Assembly: GCA_037783545.1 (NCBI GenBank)
Contig: JBBELK010001489.1
Span: 42,103 to 106,102 of the forward strand
Reading direction: 5' to 3'
Origin: Henricia sp. BOLD:AAB3569
Taxonomy: Eukaryota; Echinodermata; Asteroidea; Spinulosida; Echinasteridae
DNA: 64,000 nt
Under the pieces are notes generated by a model. That model was not told where the DNA came from and made no database searches. It saw only the letters and a program-made list of their open reading frames with translations. Positions 1 through 9,500 of the stretch are shown piece by piece. Both the position numbers and the translations under genes were made by a program. Every line of letters starts with the position of its first letter. Within the stretch, counting starts at the first letter, position 1.

Positions 1-1
1 C

Positions 2-1291
2 TTTGGAATAGCTTGGAAATGCAGATATGCTGGAACAATAAGAAGCAACTACTCTGGGTGGACCCATGTCGCAAGATGTCTCAGATGCTTGAACTTGTAA
101 CTCTGCTGGTAAGGTCGAAGAAGATACATCAGAAATATTAGTACAAGTTATTGAGTGCGATTTAACTGTCTCCCTTGGATCAACTTCAAACTGACGTGAA
201 AGTCCATCAGCATTACGGTTAATGCGTCCAGGCCGATAAAAAATGTCAAAATTATACGAGGCCAGGCTAGAAACCCATCGTTGTTCAACAGCACCAAGTT
301 TAGCAGTGGAGAAATGGCATAAAGGATTATTATCTGTACGTACTGTAAAAGTAGAACCGTACAGATAATCTTTGAATTTCTCTGTAATGGCCCACTTCAA
401 TCCCAAAAGCTCCAATTTCATTGAACTATAATTCTGCATAGTTCGCTCCTTTAGACGCAAAGAACGGCTGGCATAAGCAATGACTCTTTCTTGTCCGTCT
501 TGTATTTGTGACAGGACCGCTCCTAAACCAGACAAACTAGCATCTATATCTAATATGAAAGGTTTGTCGAAGTCTGCATAGGACAAAATAGGTGTAGACA
601 CAAATTTGGACTTTAATTCATCCATTGCGCTCCGACAAGAATCGTTCCATCTGCTCTGAAAATATTTAGGCGAATGACCCTGGCACTCTGCTACTAAAGC
701 GTGTAGAGGACGAGCTATTTTTGCAAATCCGAGTACATAACGACGATAATAACTGGCGAAACCTAGAAATGATCGAAGTTGTTTGACAGTACGAGGCACA
801 GGCCAATCCAATACTGCCTTCGTTTTGTCAGAATCAGTTGCAATTCCATTAGCTGACAGTACATGACCTAGGTAGTGAACTTCTTTTCGGAAGAGATGGC
901 ATTTAGAAGGTTTTAGTTTGAGATTATGTTGTTCAAGCCGGGTAAAGACAAGATCAAGGTGTGCTATATGCTCTTCAAACGACTTTGAGTATACACAAAT
1001 GTCATCCAAATAAACGAATAACATTTGGTACGTCAAATCACCTACGCACTTCTGCATCAAACGTTGGAATGTAGCAGGTGCCCCACAAAGACCAAATGGC
1101 ATCCTTATGTATTCATACAAACCCATAGGCGTTATGAATGCTGTTTTCTCTCTATCAGCCTCGTTGATTCGAACTTGATGATATCCACTCGCTAAATCTA
1201 GAGAAGAGAAAAACTTGGCACCGACTGGAGCATCTATCAACTCTGAAATGCGAGGTAAAGGAAAAGCATCATGTTTAGTTACAGAAAGAAC
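2..1291 (-). CDS. pol: Ty3/Gypsy retrotransposon pol fragment (reverse transcriptase + RNase H)
   Basis: An open frame of 430 codons runs without a stop from the stop at 1292-1294 off the left edge. In element order it shows the PLPRI motif, RT motif A (SLDLASGYHQ, Asp at 1196-1198), MPFGLCGAPATFQ (about 1060-1102), the catalytic YLDD box (1001-1012), then HYLGHVLSANGI and FLGFASYYRRYV of the RT thumb/connection. RNase H follows with all four acidic residues: Asp in DIDAS (542-544), Glu in KLELLGL (410-412), Asp in RTDNNPL (332-334) and Asp in RNADGLSR (206-208). In this family the protein copies element RNA into DNA and degrades the template in a cytoplasmic particle. Gag, protease and the RT N-terminus are missing: homology stops near 1283, where LTR sequence begins. 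Integrase, if present, lies beyond the left edge. The undamaged frame suggests a young copy. The family call is firm; whether it is the autonomous partner of the adjacent LTRs is unknown. Confidence 0.95.
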
Positions 1292-1552
1292 TCACTAGAC
1301 CAACAAGTAGCACTCCCTTATATCTGGTGTACAGTTATGGTGGATAATGCATGAGTAACAAAACATATTGTATCAGGAGGACATACCAAAAATACAAAAG
1401 AATTCCACAACATGGTCACCACCCTCCAGCAATCAGGGTAGTGGCACAAATAACAATGCATGATCGGAATGTGCATTTTTAAAAGATAAAACCTAATGGC
1501 TACACTGGGGCTGAACTGTGACCGACCATGCATGAATGTAGGTCCGGTCACA
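1281..1552 (-). repeat. LTR fragment (LTR positions 307-578)
   Basis: This matches the right-hand 272 bp of the full LTR at 3577-4154 and ends with the same CGGTCACA terminus. Its left edge is fused to the pol frame within the shared stretch ACAGAAAG (1281-1288), so the exact breakpoint is ambiguous by a few bases. It shares the variant AAAGAACTC with the partial LTR at 5695-6028, where the other copies have AAATAACTC. Those two pieces may therefore derive from one LTR. Confidence 0.9.
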
Positions 1553-2036
1553 TTGGCATTTCAAGCTTAACTTTATTATTAAATTGTTTAGCTCAATGTG
1601 CTCAGGCAGGTACTTTCACAAATGCAGAAAGTTAAAAAGGATTGTAAAACGGCACTATCAAACGATACCGTAGCTCATAAGTGTTAAATGACAGTCAACT
1701 AGCAGAAACTTGGCAGCACTACGGCTCAAGCACAGCCCGAAAGGCAGTGTCACGGGCAGTCAGGACAGAAATAACTCACTAGACCAACAAGTAGCACTCC
1801 CTTATATCTGGTGTACAGTCATGGTGGATAATGCATGAGTAACAAAACATATTGTATCAGGAGGACATACCAAAAATACAAAAGAATTCCACAACATGGT
1901 CACCACCCTCCAGCAATCAGGGTAGTGGCACAAATAACAATGCATGATCGGAATGTGCATTTTTAAAAGATAAAACCTAATGGCTACACTGGGGCTGAAC
2001 TGTGACCGACCATGCATGAATGTAGGTCCGGTCACA
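1553..2036 (-). repeat. LTR, 5'-trimmed on the plus strand (LTR positions 95-578); 3' LTR of element copy 1
   Basis: This 484-bp stretch equals positions 95-578 of the full LTR. It starts abruptly at TTGGCATTTC directly after the terminal CACA of the preceding LTR fragment. The two joined sites share ACA (LTR end GGTCACA, internal TTTACATTGG), which looks like a microhomology join. Its right end, followed by the polypurine tract, is the normal boundary of the internal region. On the element (minus) strand this is the downstream LTR. Confidence 0.92.
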
Positions 2037-2048
2037 CTCACCCCCTAG
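2037..2048 (-). promoter_or_regulatory. Polypurine tract of LTR element, copy 1
   Basis: On the minus strand the bases immediately before the LTR read CTAGGGGGTGAG, a purine-rich tract in the position of a plus-strand DNA primer (PPT). Location and composition support the call; there is no functional evidence. Confidence 0.7.
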
Positions 2049-3557
2049 AAAAAAAGAAATAAAAAATTGCATTCATTATACATGTTGCAACATTTTATAG
2101 CTCAACATTTTATACTCTCATGTTTATCAATATAGTGGACTAACCAGCATTTGCACCGGAAAAAGAGTTTACCTCATTGTAATCCAGTACACGGCCAGAC
2201 TAACTGCAGATATGGAGTTAATTGGAAAATATTAATGCATTTACAAATAATGTTATGTTATCTGGATAGGCTTTGGAGATATCTGGTGGATATAAGGTCA
2301 AGAGGAAAACATACCAAAACGTCCACCTCCAGGATGTCCCTGGAGAAAACGAGATTATCTCAAAATGGACAGGTACAAAATAATACCTCTTAATTCGGCC
2401 TATGTGTCACCACAACTCCAAATATCCTACAAATCTGGCTACATATCGTATTTAAAAATTTATATTCTCATGCAGTCCAAATTCGGACCACGAAAAGGAA
2501 TAAATTTACCGAATCTTGTAATTCACAAGAACATACGGCTGCAAATACACTTGCGTTTAAAAAGATATTCCAAATAGGATCATTTGACCCCTAACCAATG
2601 TCAAATACTCGATCTGGGCTTGCTAATTCCCAAATGATACGAGTAAGAGACAAGGATCATCAAGAGAATAAAATTACCACATCTATAGTTTTAACCAATA
2701 CCAGGCATTAACAACATCTCTCATGCTATTAATAAAAGCCCATGGTCTAAAATTGTAAGAAAACATTTCAGACAAAATTGGATACAACCAAGAGAAAATT
2801 GACAATTGTATAATTACCAACATTTGTGAACTGCATTGTTCTAAAATCGTATCCAAAAATGTGTCATTTCTTTTTAAAAATAGGTCCGTCTCATCGACAC
2901 AATCTGTATAATTATAAAACACCAAGATCAGTTTACTTTAAATAAACTACGCACCATGAATGCACACCAGAACAGGGAGCCCTTAAATACCCTTCCAGTC
3001 CATGTACTTCGAGCACGCCAGAGCCGCAGTAAACAGCCAAAATCTGCAATAACGAAAACAATCCTTAATGGTAGAAATTGTCACATTAAACATATTACAG
3101 TAAACTTGGACAATTTACAAAACAGACATCTAATAACTCCGTCATATAAAATACGGAATGAACGTTAATTGCACCAACATTAAATATTTAAAGGAAATAT
3201 TTGATAAAAATATTAAGGTAAATTAGGTGACGAGTTCCCCTGTCCTGACCAAGAAAATTCAAACCACCGCATGCACTTATCTGATTATGTATGCCGTAGT
3301 GCTACAAAGTTCTACTGCACAGCTGTAATGCCCCGCGGGTTGTACCAACTTCTCAGTCCGTCATCCATCCTGGCCAGGAAAAGTGCAAGCTTCATTGGAC
3401 ACAGCTCCTCGGAACTTGGTAGCAGAACTACATCGATGACCTCTTAACAATAAGACTGTCCTTTAACAACTATATTCTATATATTAACTCTTTTTTTTTT
3501 TTAAAAGGATACGATTATTTTATCAATATATAAACCAAATGTATTTTTGAACACCCA

Positions 3558-3574
3558 CCCTGCCGACTACGCCA
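3558..3574 (-). promoter_or_regulatory. Primer binding site (tRNA-Ser type), copy 1
   Basis: Two bases inside the LTR end the minus strand reads TGGCGTAGTCGGCAGG. Its complement, CCTGCCGACTACGCCA, is the 3' end (with CCA) of an AGA-type serine tRNA as I recall it from animals. Ty3/Gypsy elements such as Drosophila 17.6 and 297 also use tRNA-Ser. This fixes the element orientation as minus and the LTR edge at 3577. Confidence 0.85.
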
Positions 3575-3576
3575 AT

Positions 3577-4154
3577 TGTAACCGAGTCGGTGTACAATAA
3601 AAATTCATGACAACAGAGGGCATTCAAACCAACAGGTATACATTTGATTTATTTAATAAATTTATTTACATTGGCATTTCAAGCTTAACTTTATTATTAA
3701 ATTGTTTAGCTCAATGTGCTCAGGCAGGTACTTTCACAAATGCAGAAAGTTAAAAAGGATTGTAAAACGGCACTATCAAACGATACCGTAGCTCATAAGT
3801 GTTAAATGACAGTCAACTAGCAGAAACTTGGCAGCACTACGGCTCAAGCACAGCCCGAAAGGCAGTGTCACGGGCAGTCATGACAGAAATAACTCACTAG
3901 ACCAACAAGTAGCACTCCCTTATATCTGGTGTACAGTCATGGTGGATAATGCATGAGTAACAAAACATATTGTATCAGGAGGACATACCAAAAATACAAA
4001 AGAATTCCACAACATGGTCACCACCCTCCAGCAATCAGGGTAGTGGCACAAATAACAATGCATGATCGGAATGTGCATTTTTAAAAGATAAAACCTAATG
4101 GCTACACTGGGGCTGAACTGTGACCGACCATGCATGAATGTAGGTCCGGTCACA
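3577..4154 (-). repeat. Full-length 578-bp LTR shared by both element copies
   Basis: The LTR starts TGTAACCG and ends CGGTCACA, giving the usual TG...CA termini in an imperfect 8-bp inverted repeat. On the element strand, AATAAA polyadenylation signals lie at 3649-3654 and 3661-3666, about 70-90 nt before the LTR 3' end, which is plausible for the R/U5 part. The LTR is flanked by a primer binding site on the left (3558-3574) and by a polypurine tract on the right (4155 on). It thus serves as the 5' LTR of copy 1 and the 3' LTR of copy 2. It differs from its neighbours by GTCATGACAG against GTCAGGACAG. Confidence 0.93.
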
Positions 4155-4166
4155 CTCACCCCCTAG
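4155..4166 (-). promoter_or_regulatory. Polypurine tract of LTR element, copy 2
   Basis: The same purine-rich tract as in copy 1 (minus strand CTAGGGGGTGAG) abuts the end of the full LTR, exactly 2118 bp from the first. Confidence 0.7.
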
Positions 4167-5675
4167 AAAAAAAGAAATAAAAAATTGCATTCATTATACA
4201 TGTTGCAACATTTTATAGCTCAACATTTTATACTCTCATGTTTATCAATATAGTGGACTAACCAGCATTTGCACCGGAAAAAGAGTTTACCTCATTGTAA
4301 TCCAGTACACGGCCAGACTAACTGCAGATATGGAGTTAATTGGAAAATATTAATGCATTTACAAATAATGTTATGTTATCTGGATAGGCTTTGGAGATAT
4401 CTGGTGGATATAAGGTCAAGAGGAAAACATACCAAAACGTCCACCTCCAGGATGTCCCTGGAGAAAACGAGATTATCTCAAAATGGACAGGTACAAAATA
4501 ATACCTCTTAATTCGGCCTATGTGTCACCACAACTCCAAATATCCTACAAATCTGGCTACATATCGTATTTAAAAATTTATATTCTCATGCAGTCCAAAT
4601 TCGGACCACGAAAAGGAATAAATTTACCGAATCTTGTAATTCACAAGAACATACGGCTGCAAATACACTTGCGTTTAAAAAGATATTCCAAATAGGATCA
4701 TTTGACCCCTAACCAATGTCAAATACTCGATCTGGGCTTGCTAATTCCCAAATGATACGAGTAAGAGACAAGGATCATCAAGAGAATAAAATTACCACAT
4801 CTATAGTTTTAACCAATACCAGGCATTAACAACATCTCTCATGCTATTAATAAAAGCCCATGGTCTAAAATTGTAAGAAAACATTTCAGACAAAATTGGA
4901 TACAACCAAGAGAAAATTGACAATTGTATAATTACCAACATTTGTGAACTGCATTGTTCTAAAATCGTATCCAAAAATGTGTCATTTCTTTTTAAAAATA
5001 GGTCCGTCTCATCGACACAATCTGTATAATTATAAAACACCAAGATCAGTTTACTTTAAATAAACTACGCACCATGAATGCACACCAGAACAGGGAGCCC
5101 TTAAATACCCTTCCAGTCCATGTACTTCGAGCACGCCAGAGCCGCAGTAAACAGCCAAAATCTGCAATAACGAAAACAATCCTTAATGGTAGAAATTGTC
5201 ACATTAAACATATTACAGTAAACTTGGACAATTTACAAAACAGACATCTAATAACTCCGTCATATAAAATACGGAATGAACGTTAATTGCACCAACATTA
5301 AATATTTAAAGGAAATATTTGATAAAAATATTAAGGTAAATTAGGTGACGAGTTCCCCTGTCCTGACCAAGAAAATTCAAACCACCGCATGCACTTATCT
5401 GATTATGTATGCCGTAGTGCTACAAAGTTCTACTGCACAGCTGTAATGCCCCGCGGGTTGTACCAACTTCTCAGTCCGTCATCCATCCTGGCCAGGAAAA
5501 GTGCAAGCTTCATTGGACACAGCTCCTCGGAACTTGGTAGCAGAACTACATCGATGACCTCTTAACAATAAGACTGTCCTTTAACAACTATATTCTATAT
5601 ATTAACTCTTTTTTTTTTTAAAAAGGATACGATTATTTTATCAATATATAAACCAAATGTATTTTTGAACACCCA

Positions 5676-5692
5676 CCCTGCCGACTACGCCA
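5676..5692 (-). promoter_or_regulatory. Primer binding site (tRNA-Ser type), copy 2
   Basis: It is identical to the copy 1 site and again lies two bases from the LTR edge (5695). Confidence 0.85.
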
Positions 5693-5694
5693 AT

Positions 5695-6028
5695 TGTAAC
5701 CGAGTCGGTGTACAATAAAAATTCATGACAACAGAGGGCATTCAAACCAACAGGTATACATTTGATTTATTTAATAAATTTATTTACATTGGCATTTCAA
5801 GCTTAACTTTATTATTAAATTGTTTAGCTCAATGTGCTCAGGCAGGTACTTTCACAAATGCAGAAAGTTAAAAAGGATTGTAAAACGGCACTATCAAACG
5901 ATACCGTAGCTTATAAGTGTTAAATGACAGTCAACCAACAGAAACTTGGCAGCACTACGGCTCAAGCACAGCCCGAAAGGCAGTGTCACGGGCAGTCAGG
6001 ACAGAAAGAACTCACTAGACCAACAAGT
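5695..6028 (-). repeat. Partial LTR (LTR positions 1-334)
   Basis: It matches the first 334 bp of the LTR and then switches back to LTR position 12 at 6029. The two sites share AGT (CAAGT and CGAGT). It carries private variants (GCTTATAAG, CAACCAACAG) absent from the other LTRs, so it comes from a diverged LTR copy rather than a simple slip of its neighbour. Confidence 0.9.
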
Positions 6029-6595
6029 CGGTGTACAATAAAAATTCATGACAACAGAGGGCATTCAAACCAACAGGTATACATTTGATTTATTTAATAA
6101 ATTTATTTACATTGGCATTTCAAGCTTAACTTTATTATTAAATTGTTTAGCTCAATGTGCTCAGGCAGGTACTTTCACAAATGCAGAAAGTTAAAAAGGA
6201 TTGTAAAACGGCACTATCAAACGATACCGTAGCTCATAAGTGTTAAATGACAGTCAACTAGCAGAAACTTGGCAGCACTACGGCTCAAGCACAGCCCGAA
6301 AGGCAGTGTCACGGGCAGTCAGGACAGAAATAACTCACTAGACCAACAAGTAGCACTCCCTTATATCTGGTGTACAGTCATGGTGGATAATGCATGAGTA
6401 ACAAAACATATTGTATCAGGAGGACATACCAAAAATACAAAAGAATTCCACAACATGGTCACCACCCTCCAGCAATCAGGGTAGTGGCACAAATAACAAT
6501 GCATGATCGGAATGTGCATTTTTAAAAGATAAAACCTAATGGCTACACTGGGGCTGAACTGTGACCGACCATGCATGAATGTAGGTCCGGTCACA
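6029..6595 (-). repeat. Near-complete LTR (LTR positions 12-578) abutting the satellite
   Basis: This 567-bp stretch lacks only the first 11 bp of the LTR. Its intact terminal CGGTCACA at 6595 is followed at once by satellite sequence CCAGTTTTTTC. That makes 6595/6596 a genuine element/satellite insertion boundary. The matching target duplication cannot be checked, because the other end of the LTR cluster is truncated against pol. Confidence 0.92.
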
Positions 6596-9500
6596 CCAGT
6601 TTTTTCTAAACTTTGAAATTTCTCTGCCATTTCCCGGCGAAAGTCTGTCAATTTTGTATGACAAGTGCGCAATATAGAGAGTTTAGGGCATGCAAAATTT
6701 GAAGTTCGTCGGAACATTTTTCGACCTCCAAATTTGCCGACGTTTGGACCACACTTTGACCAAATTGCCGAGCCAAACTGCAGTGCGTTAACGACAGTCC
6801 GAATGACTGAACATGCGCACAACTCAGGAGTACCCCAAAGAGGTGTGTACAGACAGCCACGGTTTGCGTGAGAGCAGTCAGGAAGCCTCAACCCAGTTTT
6901 TTCTAAACTTTGAAATTTCTCTGCCATTTCCCGGCGAAAGTCTGTTAATTTTTTATGACAAGTGCGCAATATAGCGAGTTTAGGGCATGCAAAATTTGAA
7001 GTTCGTCGGAACATTTTTCGACCTCCAAATTTGCCGACGTTTGGACCACACTTTGACCAAATTGCCGAGCCAAACTGCGGTGCGTTAACGACAGTCCGAA
7101 TGACTGAGCATGCGCACAACTCAGGAGTACCCCAAAGAGGTGTGTACAGACAGCCACGGTTTGCGTGAGAGCAGTCAGGAAGCCTCAACCCAGTTTTTTC
7201 TAAACTTTGAAATTTCTCTGCCATTTCCCGGCGAAAGTCTGTCAATTTGTTATGACAAGTGCGCAATATAGAGAGTTTAGGGCATGCAAAATTTGAAGTT
7301 CGTCGGAACATTTTTCGACCTCCAAATTTGCCCACGTTTGGACCACACTTTGACCAAATTGCCGAGCCAAACTGCGGTGCGTTAACGACAGTCCGAATGA
7401 CTGAGCATGCGCACAACTCAGGAGTACCCCAAAGAGGTGTGTACAGACAGCCACGGTTTGCGTGAGAGCAGTCAGGAAGCCTCAACCCAGTTTTTTTCTA
7501 AACTTTGAAATTTCTCTGCCATTTCCCGGCGAAAGTCTGTCAAATTTTTATGACAAGTGCGCAATATAGAGAGTTTAGGGCATGCAAAATTTGAAGTTCG
7601 TCGGAACATTTTTCGACCTCCAAATTTGCCGACGTTTGGACCACACTTTGACCAAATTGCCGAGCCAAACTGCGGTGCGTTAACGACAGTCCGAATGACT
7701 GAGCATGCGCACAACTCAGGAGTACCCCAAAGAGGTGTGTACAGACAGCCACGGTTTGCGTGAGAGCAGTCAGGAAGCCTCAACCCAGTTTTTTCTAAAC
7801 TTTGAAATTTCTCTGCCATTTCCCAGGGAAAGTCTGTCAATTTTTTATGACAAGTGCGCAATATAGAGAGTTTAGGGCATGCAAAATTTGAAGTTCGTCG
7901 GAACATTTTTCGACCTCCAAATTTGCCGACGTTTGGACCACACTTTGACCAAATTGCCGAGCCAAACTGCGGTGCGTTAACGACAGTCCGAATGACTGAG
8001 CATGCGCACAACTCAGGAGTACCCCAAAGAGGTGTGTACAGACAGCCACGGTTTGCGTGAGAGCAGTCAGGAAGCCTCAACCCAGTTTTTTTCTAAACTT
8101 TGAAATTTCTCTGCCATTTCCCGGCGAAAGTCTGTCAATTTTTTATGACAAGTGCGCAATATAGAGAGTTTAGGGCATGCAAAATTTGAAGTTCGTCGGA
8201 ACATTTTTCGACCTCCAAATTTGCCGACGTTTGGACCACACTTTGACCAAATTGCCGAGCCAAACTGCGGTGCGTTAACGACAGTCCGAATGACTGAGCA
8301 TGCGCACAACTCAGGAGTACCCCAAAGAGGTGTGTACAGACAGCCACGGTTTGCGTGAGAGCAGTCAGGAAGCCTCAACCCAGTTTTTTCTAAACTTTGA
8401 AATTTCTCTGCCATTTCCCGGCGAAAGTCTGTCAATTTTTTATGACAAGTGCGCAATATAGAGAGTTTAGGGCATGCAAAATTTGAAGTTCGTCGGAACA
8501 TTTTTCGACCTCCAAATTTGCCGACGTTTGGACCACACTTTGACCAAATTGCCGAGCCAAACTGCGGTGCGTTAACGACAGTCCGAATGACTGAGCATGC
8601 GCACAACTCAGGAGTACCCCAAAGAGGTGTGTACAGACAGCCACGGTTTGCGTGAGAGCAGTCAGGAAGCCTCAACCCAGTTTTTTCTAAACTTTGAAAT
8701 TTCTCTGCCATTTCCCGGCGAAAGTCTGTTAATTTTTTATGACAAGTGCGCAATATAGCGAGTTTAGGGCATGCAAAATTTGAAGTTCGTCGGAACATTT
8801 TTCGACCTCCAAATTTGCCGACGTTTGGACCACACTTTGACCAAATTGCCGAGCCAAACTGCGGTGCGTTAACGACAGTCCGAATGACTGAGCATGCGCA
8901 CAACTCAGGAGTACCCCAAAGAGGTGTGTACAGACAGCCACGGTTTGCGTGAGAGCAGTCAGGAAGCCTCAACCCAGTTTTTTCTAAACTTTGAAATTTC
9001 TCTGCCATTTCCCGGCGAAAGTCTGTCAATTTTTTATGACAAGTGCGCAATATAGAGAGTTTAGGGCATGCAAAATTTGAAGTTCGTCGGAACATTTTTC
9101 GACCTCCAAATTTGCCGACGTTTGGACCACACTTTGACCAAATTGCCGAGCCAAACTGCGGTGCGTTAACGACAGTCCGAATGACTGAGCATGCGCACAA
9201 CTCAGGAGTACCCCAAAGAGGTGTGTACAGACAGCCACGGTTTGCGTGAGAGCAGTCAGGAAGCCTCAACCCAGTTTTTTTCTAAACTTTGAAATTTCTC
9301 TGCCATTTCCCGGCGAAAGTCTGTCAATTTTTTATGACAAGTGCGCAATATAGAGAGTTTAGGGCATGCAAAATTTGAAGTTCGTCGGAACATTTTTCGA
9401 CCTCCAAATTTGCCGACGTTTGGACCACACTTTGACCAAATTGCCGAGCCAAACTGCGGTGCGTTAATGACAGTCCGAATGACTGAGCATGCGCACAACT

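Larger units (their letters stand above)
2037..3576 (-). mobile_element. Internal region of non-autonomous LTR retrotransposon, copy 1
   Basis: This 1540-bp, AT-rich internal region lies between two LTRs, with a primer binding site at its right end and a polypurine tract at its left end, so the element reads right to left. The longest open frames are only about 80 codons. None shows gag zinc knuckles, protease, RT, RNase H or integrase motifs. It therefore resembles a non-autonomous element (LARD/TRIM-like) that would need proteins from an autonomous relative. It matches 4155-5694 in length and almost every base; the one difference I can point to is a T12A4 tract near 3491 versus T11A5. Copying was therefore recent, or the copy is an assembly duplicate. 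Confidence 0.85.
4155..5694 (-). mobile_element. Internal region of non-autonomous LTR retrotransposon, copy 2
   Basis: This is the second 1540-bp internal region, colinear with 2037-3576 at a constant offset of 2118 bp. It has the same short open frames and no recognisable retroviral-type domain. Sharing the middle LTR with copy 1 gives an LTR-internal-LTR-internal-LTR tandem, the usual product of unequal recombination between LTRs of two copies or sister chromatids. Confidence 0.85.

Noticed and set aside
2151..3168. Short frames (70-80 codons) in the LTR-element internal region
   Set aside because: No ordered retroviral-type domains, low-complexity AT-rich translation and frames on both strands. 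The perfect copy in the second unit reflects duplication, not constraint.
3559..3574. A tRNA-Ser gene fragment at the 16-nt match
   Set aside because: The match stops after 16 nt, includes the non-genomic CCA, and lies 2 nt from an LTR. That is the signature of a primer binding site.
6700..6716. CENP-B-box-like sequence in each monomer (TTCGTCGGAACATTTT, and TTCGTTGGAA in a few copies such as near 19920)
   Set aside because: Only the first half of the box agrees. The essential CGGG half is absent, so a CENP-B site is not supported.
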